Both the position numbers and the translations under genes were made by a program. Below the pieces are notes generated by a model. It searched no databases, was not told the DNA's origin, and was given only the letters and a program-made list of their open reading frames with translations. Shown here piece after piece: positions 44,568 to 56,429 of a stretch of DNA of 64,000 nucleotides; the first letter of the stretch is position 1; every line of letters starts with the position of its first letter. Source of the DNA: Opeltia flavorubescens (Eukaryota; Ascomycota; Lecanoromycetes; Teloschistales; Teloschistaceae); assembly GCA_000442125.1 (NCBI GenBank), contig KE546968.1, positions 1,081,932 to 1,145,931 of the forward strand. The letters run 5' to 3'.

Positions 44568-46416
44568 GTGCGGTCTTCCATCTGCATTCAAAGCAGTGCG
44601 ATTATCAGTCTTTCAAGGTGTCAGTTTCCAAATTAGCATTTTCAGCAGGTCCTTCCTCCTATATGTCTAAATGCGTGTTGGAAACATGTACATTGCATAC
44701 TTGTGTCCTTGGCCTTTTCCTTGAACGGAACAACTCGTCCGACCATAAATTGTCGGCTTGAGTCAGCGAGGTTATGTTTTCAGATCTGACATGTTGAGAA
44801 TGTCAATTGTTGTCGTCTACTTCTTTTTCCATGTCCAGAGGGGAGTTCTGTTACGTGATTTGTTCAGCTATTCGTCGATTTTCCTTGATACGCTAAGCCT
44901 ACGATGCTTCAAAGGTAAGACCGTGACATGAGGAACCGCTGTTCCAGATCAAGTAAGGCTTTATAGGTCGTAAATGATTTGTCTATTTAGAGATTTGCTG
45001 TCGTAATACTTGACGTCTTCGTTATTCAGGATTTCTGTTTCACCGTTACACCGTGGTTGGCGTCGACTAGCTTCGCGTGACTCGGTTACGGCTTCCCATG
45101 TCGCCTTGTCCTTGAACCGCCAAGACATTAAGCGCGAGCAAATGTACCGTAGGTTGACGCTTCATAAGGCACCCCATCAATAAAAATGCCACGTTGTTCA
45201 AGATGTCAGGTCTACATAGAACTTCGTGTGCGGTCTTACTAGTCTAAAACCGATGTCGAAGACCACACGATATAGAGGAGCTGTATCGAATTACCCAGAA
45301 GCCAGGACCTTCCTACACCAACTCCATGGCTATAAAAGCCAAGTGCTGGTTCTTTGCACGTCTCTGCTCTTGTGTTACGAGGGGAGGCACTCGGACATAT
45401 CAGCAGGACGAGCTAGAAACTCTGCCAAACCATGTCCATCAAGCGCATCCGCTATATGCGGGNCCTTGGAGGTTATGTATACCGTGCTGGGTATGAGGTG
45501 GAGGGTAGGAGGACCGGGCCATTGGTGGATCGTCGCTTTGATATGCTATGGTTATCCTTGTATCGTCGAAATGCGTAAATTTGTAGGTTTGGTCGATTGT
45601 AATGGCGTTTTTTCTTTGGTTAATTGGTCGTTCGCCCGGTTTTTGTGACCTGCGTTGAGTTGGTGACTTGATATCTGCGAGGTTCGTGAAGTTGAAGGCT
45701 GGTGGAGAGATTGCGGAGGACTGGAGCGCGTGCTCTTTTGATGAAAGGGGGACAATCGATGCTAAATAAAGTGTCGCATCGGAATTGACGGTGAGCTCCT
45801 CGCAAGCGTTGGGCAACGGGAGTGGGATGATAGAATAATTGAATCCTTCGAACGTGTCAAGAGTTTTGTTCCGCCGTGTTCAGTGCTCAAAATCTGACCA
45901 TGGTGCTCCGAAGGTTGATTGGGCAAGGCATTCCGATATCGATTCTGTAAAATTAGACCGAAGGTCACCAAGTATTGTCCTTGATCCAATTCCTCTGTAA
46001 CATACTTGGCTGATTCAATTTTAAAAAGGTGATGAGATTGGGAAGTGAATAGATTCATAGCCGTAGACTATTCCTTCGTAGCTTCTCTGGCCGTACTCTT
46101 TTCACGGGTAAAAGGTCTACATAGGTACTCTCTGACGAGGTGATTTGTGGGAATTGTGGTCCAAAGATTATCAAAGACTGAGTGACAAAGGAGGTTTTAA
46201 TACTCGGACTCGAAAATGGTAAAGCTCTATTAGAAGCATATCGTCTACTCATTAAGCTTTCTCTATTTTGCTTGTGGAAAGAATAGTAAAATCCGGCGAA
46301 TGGTTTTAAACCCTTGCCGGCAACAACCAATGTCATCAAAAAACACCATCCATATTGAAGGAAAGCTTTTGGGGTATCTAAAATGAAAATGCGAATTGAA
46401 ATACAACTCCGTCCGA
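44568..46416. other. Gene-poor 1.85 kb stretch
   Basis: Minus-strand frames of 125 codons (45439-45816) and 98 codons (45762-46058) and a plus-strand frame of 140 codons (45226-45648) overlap each other and have no recognisable motif or supporting splice pattern. A single N lies at 45463. Nothing can be called with confidence. Confidence 0.4.
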
Positions 46417-47958
46417 TCAACCCACCAGCTCCCCCACGTCTGCTGGCCATGAACCCCATATCAGTGCTCTATATGGTATTCGTCCGCCGATTGGGGTCAA
46501 GATCCTGAGCTTTTTCCTCTTCTCGTCGACTTCTGCAACGTAGACAAACCCAATGACGCTGGCATCGCGGATGTTCTCGGGTGTGTCATTGACGTCCGCT
46601 TGGACAATGGCTAGAATGGCGTTCTGCATCTGCGCGCTCGGCTGAACCCTTTCATAGATTGCTTTGTGCGTTGGCTCTTCCTCTACTTCCCCGCCTGGAA
46701 GGAGAGATGCTAGCATGTCGGAAGCTGAGTGAAAATTAGCGACTCATGAGAGCAGAGATACACGGTGGCTTACAATCCGGTATCTTGTACACCGAAAATT
46801 GAATGTAGTCGATCTGTTGGGTGTGGGGGCTCAGAGATGTCTTTGAGTCTCCGAAAAAGTATTCTCGAACTTGAGCTTGTCGGAAACTGCGCATGAAATC
46901 ATCATCACGGTTCACGACTCCTCCTGACCTATCGACCTTGACCACTGTCGTCGCCTCATTAGTGCCCATTCGTTGACCGTTGAACCGTCGTAGCATGTCG
47001 TTGTAGAGCCTCTCAGATCCAACTACCACTAGGACGTTCACTGGTGAAGATTCATGTTAGCATGTTTATCTCAGTCTTGACGTTGTTTGTGAATACCTTG
47101 GAACTCCGAGACAATATGCTGAACGATCTCATATCCTCCCTGGCCTCGAATAATGGATCCTGGCGTGTCTATCAAGCATCCCGATGTTTTTGCTGCGCCG
47201 CCTTCCTGAAGCCTGCTTGACACCGCTAACGCAAGTCTCGTAACGATGGGCTTGTAGATTTGAGGATACTCATCTGCGTTGGCTTGACCATAATAATAAA
47301 CCAGCGGTAATTTTACAGGAATTGGACTTGGTCCATTCGTAGGACTGCTAGCCCAACCTTCCTCCACGTCTATGATGGACGAGAAAACGGTTGTGGAAAG
47401 ACTTCCTGGCATACTCAACACACCCTCTTTAGGATCCAGGTTGATTACGACGGGCTGCCGACCGGAACGGGTCGCGTATGCGGTCAGGAGCTTTACCAAG
47501 CTTGATTTCCCTGCGTCGTCTGGGCCAAGCACCAGCACCCTTGGCCCATCACGGCCAGTTGATAAGGCCTCGTCTCTCCGCCTTTCGAGTGCTAAGTGTA
47601 GATTTGCATAGCTGACCATAGGCGTCTCTTCTGCCAGATAATCGACCTGGCAATCCCCGGCGACCTCGATGCTGCAGCCATGCCAGGTGAAGATGGCGGC
47701 TTTCGTACCTGAGAAAGTGTAAATCTGTTTCTGCGCAAGTTCTGTGCCAAAGAGCTCGGCACTTCCTGAGAGTAACTACGCATTCGAAAATTCGGTTAGC
47801 ATTCTGGGAAGGACGGCTTTCTTTGTACACACTTTGACTTCAACTTTGGATCCGAAAGCGACTTCAAATCTCCATTCCGAGCCGTCGGGAAGGTCGTGAG
47901 TAGCTGTGCTCACGACTGGTTCAATTGGACCCGAGAGTTGGAGTCCTGGTAAGGACAT
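46417..47958 (-). CDS. CLP1: Pre-mRNA cleavage factor IA subunit Clp1
   Basis: Exons (complement) 46417-46724, 46774-47040, 47097-47775 and 47833-47958; 459 residues. The start MSLPGLQL at 47958 fits the family; an upstream in-frame Met at 48069 would add 37 residues. N-terminal beta domain: EWRFEV, LLSGSAELFGTEL, TFSGTKAAIFTWHGC. P-loop GPDDAGKSS is at about 126-134, then VVINLDPKEGVLSMPGSLS and CLIDTPG. The C-terminal domain (DMLASLLPGG to the end) includes IGFVYVAEVD. Clp1 binds ATP and bridges Pcf11 in cleavage factor IA during mRNA 3'-end formation in the nucleus. All four exons join in frame with good GT/AG signals, including GTATTC and GTAAGC donors. Confidence 0.93.
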
Positions 47959-48909
47959 CGTCAAGCTGTCGGTAGGAGAAAGAGATACCATTGGGCCGTG
48001 CGAACTGTCAGGGTAATTATGTAACACTGCATTAGCGGCCGCTGGAGAAAATGCTTGTCGCAACTTCATAGAAACCTATTTATTTTGTTTTGTGTTACTC
48101 TCCACAGCCAGGAGTTTTGATTCCGAATCATGATGATGCACGATCACGCAGGATCTTATAGATCTCACACTGCTAGATCTCAGAGCATAATGCTTAGACA
48201 TTGCCCCGTAAGTCTTTAACCAGCTTTCGTATTGTATCACAGGAAATGGTCAAGCATACAGATGGGAGTTATTACTCTTGTATTACATGATGCCAAATAT
48301 TTTCTTGCTTTGACTATTTTATTGCGCGTAAAATTCGCATATGTCATGTACAGCGTGATACATGCGTGAAAATTGAGTGTTTATTCAGTTTCGTAAAGAT
48401 TTGATTTCCACGGGGTTATCGCTTAGTGGTTCGGCTTTTGCTCCCTGATAACGGTCCTTTTTTTGGTTTTTCTTTATACTTTATGAGGAGGACCTTTTCC
48501 TGCCGGCGGCTACAAGGTTGGCTTTCAGATGATCTACACTCTTCGAACAGTCTCCAAAGCATAACTCAATTAACACAGCACAGCTCAAGTTAAACACCCA
48601 GAGGTATTGTATCGGGATGTATCGTAGCAATTTTAATGGTGCATTCTACTACTACTTGGCACTCGCTGGGTAATGATCATGATTCAATTTCCAGCAGTTT
48701 CATAGTCTCCTGGTCCTTATGAGGTGTCGAAGCAAAGATCCGTGCTCCAGTGTCATATCAAGCAACTACCGTACAGCCCCCACTTTCACTCCGCAGTTGA
48801 CAGCCTTTTATTATATCTAGCATAATAACAAATCCAATATTTACGAATCTATGATCCTCTTTGCAGTTGATTTTGGGAGTGAAATTCTGAATGCTGATCG
48901 TTGTCTCTT
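47959..48909. other. Intergenic; includes a hairpin with T-run
   Basis: About 950 bp between the Clp1 start and the RPC37 stop. At about 48414-48460 GTTATC and GATAAC can pair around an A-box-like CTTAGTGGTTCGG, followed closely by seven T. No B box was found, so no RNA gene is called. The rest is AT-rich and featureless. Confidence 0.4.
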
Positions 48910-50543
48910 TCATTCTTCCATTGCGTCCTCATCATTCTCAGTCTCCCCATTATCATGTTTTGCGTAATAGAACCCTGGCTTTCCTTTTCGCATTGCCTCT
49001 TCTTCATTCTCCGTTTCGTAGTAGAATTCTTCCGGAATCTCGTCGTCCTCATCCGACTCTGCATCCGACTTTTCGTCCGAGTCATCGATGGTGGGGCCAG
49101 CTCTAGCTGTGAATTCCTCCGGATTTTCATCTTCGTAAATCCAAATTTCGTGGTCCCGCGGCTCGTTCGGATCGACCTCCTCAATGGTGCGGTTGGATGC
49201 AGGTTCAAATTCTTCCGGGTTTTCGTCTTCGTAGATCCATTCATCATGGTCCCGCGGATCATTCACATTGAACTCCTCATACTCTGTGTGCTTAGAACGA
49301 CTCGTCTTCTTGGCCATACCCGGAACAACGTATTTGTCTTTCTGGTTCTTCCGTGGGAAAGTCATCTCACGATATTTCTTGGTTGTATGATCGTAGCGTG
49401 GAATACTGATATGGTCCAGCCACTGTTCGGGTGTCATGGTCGAGACTAGGGTCGGCAGGGCGTCGACGTCTTTGCCAATTCCAAAATGTTCGTCAAATTG
49501 ACGGTACGAGTCAGGATCCTGAAGAAGTTAGCAAAAGATCGCCTGAATGAATGCTGCCGTTCTCACGTCCTGATCGATCCATTTCATCCGTTGCCACGGC
49601 TCATCAGCCATGTCTTCGAGCAGCTCTTTGATACTACCACGCCCCATCTCTGGCATACCCTCGTCCGGTTCAGTGCCCTTTACTGTGAGATCAACCGCCT
49701 GTGCTTCAGCCTCTTGAGCAGCTTCACGCTCCCTCTCTTTTTCCTTGCCCCTCTCAGTGTTACGTTGGTGCCGTGCAGAGATCTTCTCCAGATCCGCTAA
49801 TGCGTCCAGATGTTGGAAGTTGGCCGTCAATTCAACAATGGCGTCAACGTGTGACATGTATAGAACGTCTAGTTTTGAGGGTAGTAAGCATTACATAGTT
49901 CCAACATTGCGAGCTAGGCCGGAAATTAAATTACTAAGTTGAGAGTGTACTGACCTCCTTTGAATGTACCTGCCATAAGTCGTGGCGCATTCGGATTATG
50001 GGGTGCAATCCTCCCACCCAAAGTGATTGTGTTCATGACGTAGCCTTTCTCGTTGGCTTCGTCGATATTCGAAAGTAAAGTCTCCATTAATGGCTCTGTA
50101 GCTGTAGTGTCCTCTCTAGTTTCCCTAGACGCCTTAGATTTCTTTGAGGTTTCTGGCTCATCGTAAACTCCAAATCCTCCTGCCATATCATAAGAACTGC
50201 CTTTCTGAAGGGTAGAACTCTTGCGCATGGCCTTCTGGTATTTGATGGCTTTTTCCTTGTCCCAGTTCGGTGAATGGATGTCGATAGGAATGTCGAGTTC
50301 GACATGACCGTGCTTCGGCTTGATACGCAACTCTGTAGGCTTGTTGCCGTTGCGGGTACAGTAGGGTTGGTCTAGTGCACGACCAGGGAAACGAAGTATG
50401 AGGAGGCGGTTCGATGGTTCCACCATGTACACCATCTTGTACCTAGCCAGATCTTTGTTCGACTTTATGAGCTCCTCTCGAATGTGCTTCTCAACAGGTA
50501 CGTGCCCCTTAACGTGATCGTGCCTAGTCGTTGCTCGAGCCAT
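48910..50543 (-). CDS. RPC37: RNA polymerase III subunit RPC5/Rpc37 (Sin-like family)
   Basis: Exons (complement) 48910-49518, 49567-49868 and 49955-50543; 499 residues. Family features in the first exon are LLILRFPGR, the ELRIKPKHGHVELDIPID core, AMRKSSTLQKGSSYDMAGGFG, and later NTITLGGRIAPHNPN...GTFKG. The second exon has SHVDAIVELTANFQHLDAL and a charged helix. The C-terminal third is very acidic and holds a 32-residue tandem duplication centred on WIYEDENPEEF. RPC5/Rpc37 pairs with Rpc53/RPC4 in the TFIIF-like subcomplex of Pol III and helps initiation, termination and reinitiation. The call rests on remembered family motifs. The acidic repeat tail is not in the yeast protein and could be lineage-specific. 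Confidence 0.72.
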
Positions 50544-50573
50544 TCTCTAACTCTGAAAGATTGTGATTAGAGT

Positions 50574-50747
50574 TCAGCTGATATCAAGAGCAGCCAGATG
50601 TTCATTAAGCTGACGCCCAATGTGAGCGTCACGATCTGCCACTGCCTGCCGATTGCGACGAGCCTGGTGAACACGACGAGCCTTATGTGTAGCACGCTCG
50701 AACTTTAAGTTGGATGCAGAGGGTTTCTTATTTCTATGACGACGCAT
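50574..50747 (-). CDS. Small basic ORF (57 aa) just upstream of RPC37
   Basis: ATG to TGA in one frame, ending 30 nt before the RPC37 ATG on the same strand. The peptide is very rich in Arg, His and Lys (begins MRRHRNKKPS; contains KARRVHQARRNRQ) with a C-terminal helix-like GRQLNEHLAALDIS. Codon use looks normal for the window. It could be an upstream ORF in the RPC37 leader, a small nucleic-acid-binding protein, or chance. A GTAAGT donor at about 50812 with an AG at about 50735 could splice out its ATG. No family is recognised. Confidence 0.4.
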   Translation of the reverse strand: MRRHRNKKPSASNLKFERATHKARRVHQARRNRQAVADRDAHIGRQLNEHLAALDIS

Positions 50748-51411
50748 GATGTTGGTAAATGTTCAAACGAAGGATTGTGGGCAGAGGGTGTTACATATGA
50801 GGTATTACTTACCACTAAAAGAAGCAAGATTAGCGTGCAGAAGTGATGAAGTGAAGGATATGTATTGATCAAGGCTTCCACACTTTCAGCCGAAATGATG
50901 AATGGTAAAGTCGATATAACGATGTTTAGTAATATAGAGGTGGGTGTAAATATTAAATAGGATATATTGCGATCAATAATATAAGAAGAAAGAGTTATAA
51001 GTTAAGTGAAAATATCCATCCTAATGGTCTTACTGTCAAAGTTCACAACTTTCGCAACTTCAATACTCCTTAGTAATATCGATATTCCGATTTTAGGTAC
51101 AATCGTATCACGTGTTTTTGACGCCTTATATAGCTATACCAGTACCATCGCTTACATTCTCCAAAGTCACTGAAATCTTTGAATATTTCAATCTAAGAGG
51201 ACAGCAATAATATATAATCCTGTAATACAAAATTATTAGACCGATTCAACTGACCGAACCTTTTATATCATGCAGCCTTACATTAGTTGCCGGCGCTAAA
51301 GGGAGCGTGTTTCGCGTGCTGTCGAACCCTCCAAGAACAACCTTTGCTAGTGCAATGTAGGTATACTTTGAATCACACATATAGTATGCGAATCAACGTT
51401 CAACGGTCTTA
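50748..51411. other. Divergent promoter between RPC37 and DDB1 genes
   Basis: About 660 bp, strongly AT-rich around 50.9-51.2 kb with runs of TATA-like sequence. No coding feature. It presumably holds both promoters and the RPC37 leader. Confidence 0.5.
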
Positions 51412-54400
51412 ATGGCGTACCTTGCTCCAATACATCGACCCAGTAGCGTTCGACATGCCCTAAAATTAAGACTCCTCCAAGAAGATGAAGAATCGCTTGT
51501 TGTGGCGTAAGTTCTGTCGGCCCTAAGCAAACGCTTTTTGAGACGTAATATCCTGTAGGAAGGCCAATCGACTTGAGATATATTCCCAGAATGAAAATGG
51601 ACTTGTGCTATCTTACACGCGGGCCTTGTATGGTAAGGTCACCATGCTGGAAAGACTGCAGTTTGCACAATCTCCGACAGAGCATCTCTTTGTGGGAACT
51701 GATCGATATATGTACTTCACGCTTTCATGGGATAGCGTAACTCAACAATTACAAACTCAGAAGACATACGTCGATCAAGCAGATAAGACTTCCAGGGATT
51801 CACAGTCTCAGGATCGATGTCATGTAGATCCGACGAAGCAGTACATGGCCCTGCAACTATTTGACGGTATCATCACCATACTACCACTGATCAGTAAAGG
51901 CAAGAAGAAAGGACCATCTGAAGCATTCAACCTTGGAGATCCCGTACCGACTAGGATTCCCGAGTTTTTTGTTCGATCGTCCTGCTTCCTTTATCCCCAA
52001 GAAGGTGCTAGCGCAGAGCCCAGATTCGCGATTCTCTACGAAGATAACCATCAGAAAGTTTGTCTGAGCATCAAAAATCTGGTATTTTCCCCTGGCGGTG
52101 CTGGCGATCCGGGGAGCGCAACATTAGATCATTTCAGCGCGCGAGGTGACTTGGAGTTAGGGGCGAGTCATCTGATACCCGTACCTGGCCCTGCATGTAA
52201 GCAGCGAAAAGCAAAGCTCTGGTCGCAGTACTGAGACGGTCTAGATGGACTTTTTATTCTAACAGAAACCGCTATTACGTACATTGATGATGCGACTGGT
52301 GAGCAGTCGACGAAGAAGCTAGAAGAAGCCGTGATTTTCGTTACTTGGACTGCGATCGATGCACAAAGATGGCTTCTTGCAGACGAATATGGAAGGCTAT
52401 TTCTTCTAATGTTGACTTTCATCGACAAAGGAGTGAGGCAGTATGAAACCCACATGATCGGTCATACTTCGCGAGCGTCTGTCCTTGTATATCTCGGTAA
52501 CGGACTGGTCTATGTAGGATCACATCAGGGAGATGCACAGGTTATCGAGATCCAAGAAGGAGGTATATCAACCATACAGACCTTCCCGAATGTCGCGCCT
52601 ATCCTGGATTTTACTGTCATGGACATGGGAAACCGTAGCGGGGAAAACCATTCAAATGAGTATTCTTCAGGTCAAGCACGCATTGTTACTGGATCAGGTG
52701 CTTTTCAAGACGGAAGCCTTCGGAGTATTCGAAGTGGTGTTGGGATGGAAGAACTGGGCATTATGGGACATATGGAGCACATTTCTGACCTTTTCCCTCT
52801 CAAGTCGAATGGCACAGAAACGCAATTTGACACATTGGCTGCCGCATTTGTTGACGAGACACGGATTTTTCATTTCTCCGGAGATGGTGAAGTCGAAGAA
52901 AAAGAGGAAATCTTGGGCTTGTTGCTGTCAGAGAGGACCCTTTACATCTCCAACATTCCACGCAACGGCCTGGTACAAGTCACGAGCTCCAAGATTAGAA
53001 TACTTAACGTGGAAGATGGTATGGTCACAGCGGAATGGTCAGCACCGGACGCCAACAGTATTAATATTGCGTCGGCCAACAACCGCTACCTCGTAGCTTC
53101 CACTGGAGGCTTTGAGGCTGTGACCTTTGATCTCACCAAGAACCTTGAAGTTCTTGCAAAGCGGGTATCTGATCAGGAAGGGCAGATCTCATGTATACAC
53201 GTTCCATCGGTTTCTCCCAATATCTGCGTCATGGGCTATTGGCAAAGCACTGCTATTGCTATCATCAGAGCTGAAACACTCGAAACACTCCATAGGGTCG
53301 TCATGAGCGAAGAGATAGTGAATGTACCCCGTTCCCTCGTTGCCACGCAACTGATCGCAAACGAAGCACCCACTTTATTAGTCGCCATGGCGAACGGAGA
53401 GGTTGTCACCTTCGCAATGAATGCGACAAGTTATGCCCTCAGTTCTCGAAAAGCTACCATTCTTGGTACTCAGGCGGCTACTTTCAAGATTCTCCCCCGA
53501 AATAATGGACTTTTCAACGTTTTCGCAATCTGTGAACATTCTAGCTTGATCTACGGTTCCGAGGGGCGTATTCTCTACGCCGCGGTAACGGCGGAAGACG
53601 CATCATGCGTTTGCCCGTTCGATTGTGAGGCCTATCCAGGAGCAATAGCCATTGCTACTCCACAAAGTCTCGGTATAGCATTGGTAGATACGGAGCGAAC
53701 TACGCATGTGCAAACACTCAAGTTTGACAGGACGGTAAGGAGGGTTGCCTACTCACGGAAACTGAAGGCCTTCGGGATAGGAACAATCTCTAGAAGACTT
53801 GAAGATGGCTACGAATTGATCCAAAGTCATTTCCAGCTGGCTGACGAAGTCATGTTCCGGCTACTGGACAGCGTCACGCTCCACGACGACGAGTTAGTCG
53901 AGAGCTGCATTCGGGCAGACCTTCGAGATGGATCATCGGGCGAGTTGGTAGAACGATTCATTGTGGGTACGTCGTATATGTGTCATACTGGACAAGATAT
54001 CATACGAGGAAGGATCATGGTTATTGCTGTGACACCGGAGAGAAAGATCATAAATGTGGGCGAGACCACTACTACTGGTGGAGCGTGCCGAGCACTCGCA
54101 GTAATGGATGGAAATATTGTCGCCGCACTTGTCAAATGGGTATGTTGGGTTTTGTTCCCATTTAGATACTCCGCNTCCTATGCTGCAAGATGGCTACCGC
54201 TGGAAATCTCCGCTGATGATCCTTCTACAGGTTGTCATCTACGCCTTTAATTCTCCTGATATCACGGAACTCGTTAGTTACCGCACCTCAACTGCCCCCA
54301 TTGCACTCTCCGTTGCAGGCACGCACATTGCAATTGCTGATCTCATGAAATCCGTGTCTGTTGTTCGCTACAGTACTCCCACTCATCCGGGCGGCCCTCA

Positions 54401-55032
54401 CTTGCTCAACGAGGTAGCTCGCCACTTCCAGACGGCATGGGCGACCGCCGTAGAATACGTGGATAATCACACGTGGCTTGAAAGCGATGCCGAAGGTAAC
54501 CTGATGGTGTTGAGGCAGAACGTGGCAGGTGTGACGGCGGATGATAAGCGGAGACTGGAGATTGTTGGGGAGATAAGGTTAGGTGAGATGGTGAACCGGA
54601 TCAGGAGGGTGGAGGTTGAGGAGAGCCCGAATGCGGTGGTGGTGCCGAAGGCGTTCATGGGCACGGTGAGTACAAAAATTGCTGCTCTCTTCCATCAGCT
54701 TCCAACTAAGATTGACGATCCTATAGGTGGACGGCTCAGTCTATCTCTTTGCTGTGATCAGCTCTTCAAAACAAGACCTCCTCATGCGCTTGCAGCAAGC
54801 GATCGCTGCACGCGTTCAGAGCCCGGGTAACGTTCCCTTCAACGCTTATCGTGCGTTTAAGAATTCGGTCAGAGAAGCAGAAGAACCATTCAGGTTTGTT
54901 GATGGGGAGTTGATTGAGAAGTTCCTGGATTGTCCTGGGGCCATGCAGGATGGCATATGTGAGGAGTTGGGAGGGAAAATAGATGCGGAGGAGATGAGAG
55001 CGATGGTGGAGGGCTTAAGGAGGATTCACTGA
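51412..55032 (+). CDS. DDB1: DNA damage-binding protein 1 (DDB1), CUL4 adaptor
   Basis: Exons 51412-51506, 51559-52196, 52245-54139, 54231-54665 and 54727-55032; 1,122 residues, close to the usual 1,140. The N-terminus reads MAYLAPIHRPSSVRHALKL and, after the first intron, AKANRLEIYSQNENGL, as in DDB1. Markers through the propellers include HLFVGTDRYMYFTLSWD, LVYVGSHQGDAQ, VTWTAIDAQRWLLADEYGRL and FDGSVYL-type strands near the end. The extreme C-terminus is VEGLRRIH. Three beta-propellers plus a C-terminal helical domain link CUL4-RBX1 to substrate receptors for nuclear ubiquitylation. CPSF160 and Rse1 relatives are longer. The second acceptor (TAG at 52244, versus GAG a few bases before) is the least certain boundary. 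One N at 54175 lies inside an intron. Confidence 0.93.
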
Positions 55033-55259
55033 TGGAGGGGTTGAGGGTGGAGTAACGAGACGAAGAGAACGTGAACCATGACTGCATAATGCATAGACGA
55101 AGCGACAAGATTGATAGCAATCGACATCATAGGCTAGCGGCGTTACCACGAGGGTGAAGCTAGATCGTGTGGATAAAGATTCGATAGGTCTATCTTTGTT
55201 TATCAGACATGAATGAGCAAACAGTATCAATGCACGGGTATATGTTCTGAAAAGCGAGT

Positions 55260-56429
55260 CTACTTCGTCCCAACAAACCCCTCAAGCATTTTGATAACAT
55301 TGACCAGCCCATGTAGGAGATTCTCATCCTTTCCTTGCCCAGGCGTCCATTCGGCGTGGGCAAAATCGATCAACTTCAACGCCTGCACAGCAGGCTTGCC
55401 TTCCTGATCATCGCCATCATCGTCACTCTCCTCATGCGTCTCACCGTCGCCAATTTTACTCAACAAGGCCTCTTCGGACTCCTTCTCCGCAACAAAAGCC
55501 TCCTTGAGAGCATCTTCATCACCCTCGTAGACGAACAGCAGACTCGAGCTATACATCCTGCTTTCTTCCCGCTCAAGTACGATCTTAAGTCCCTCGAGAT
55601 CTTCAAGGAAACGGTTGATCACCTTCCTCAAGGGACCTTTGGCAAAAGCACCTCGTTCCAGCAAAAAGAAATCCTCAAAGCTTTGACGGACATTGTCGGC
55701 GGAGAATTGCCGGCCGTAGTGCTTATCGAAAATCCTGTATCCATCTGGAGAGAGACCGTCACTTGTACTGTGGTTCACAGCCGAGCCTTGCCAAGTACGC
55801 ATACCCGCAATGCGGTAGCCAAGAGATTTACTCGTCGTCTCTTCGCTGACTTTGTCGAGTTTCGCACGCTTGGCGGGCGGCGCGTTATCGTCCCACAATC
55901 TTGCACCTAGCTTGACGTCTAGGATATTCGGTTTCTTGAAGGAGGCTGCAATGTTTTCAAGTACGATAGCTAGATCCGTGTTGATCTTCCCGCCATTGGA
56001 AGGCGTCCAGGCTTTTTCGACAATGGGAGCGTGGGAGATGGCGCTGGGGGCTTCGGAGACGGGTACTGCGTGGGTGCTATCTGGGAGGTTGGTGGCCGCT
56101 GTTTGCTGCGTCAGAGCAGCTGCGGCTTGAGGGTCGGAGTTGAGCGTTAGAGTACCTATGAAGGTGGGGATATAGAGAGCGAAATGAGGGTGCGAGGCCG
56201 TGGACTGATAGAAGTCGATTTCGGCTTGACTGCAGGGTTTGACAACGACGGCGCCAGAGCGGTCGGAAAGAACGCCTTCGCTGTGGAGGTATCGATTAGC
56301 AACAGTTCTAGTTCAACGGATATGACCTGTGCAATGAAGGCTATCCTGAATTGAGAGGGCAACTTACTGGCCAGCAGCGACATTGTTGAAAGCCACGAGC
56401 TGCGACTTGCGGAAGGACTTTTGGGCCAT
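55260..56429 (-). CDS. Inositol polyphosphate multikinase family (Arg82/IPMK-like)
   Basis: Exons (complement) 55260-56280 and 56368-56429; 360 residues. The signature PxxxDxKLG occurs as PNILDVKLG (about 138-146). The N-terminus AFNNVAAGHEGVLSDRSGAVVVKPC is the family's G-loop-like start and spans the intron. Other markers are GYRIAGM, the SSLLFVYEGD strand, and the metal-binding LKLIDFAHAEWTPGQG near the C-terminus. The kinase phosphorylates inositol phosphates (in yeast Arg82 makes IP4/IP5 and also acts in the ArgR-Mcm1 complex). Size and motifs favour the multikinase over Kcs1 (much larger). It is convergent with DDB1; the two stops are about 230 bp apart. Confidence 0.88.

Noticed and set aside
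45226-46058. Overlapping frames on both strands in the 45-46 kb gap
   Set aside because: No motif, mutual overlap, one contains an N, and no splice pattern links them into a larger protein.
48414-48466. Annotating the hairpin as a tRNA gene
   Set aside because: There is no anticodon stem, T arm or B box; only an A-box-like segment, a short stem and a T-run. Kept as a finding, not a feature.
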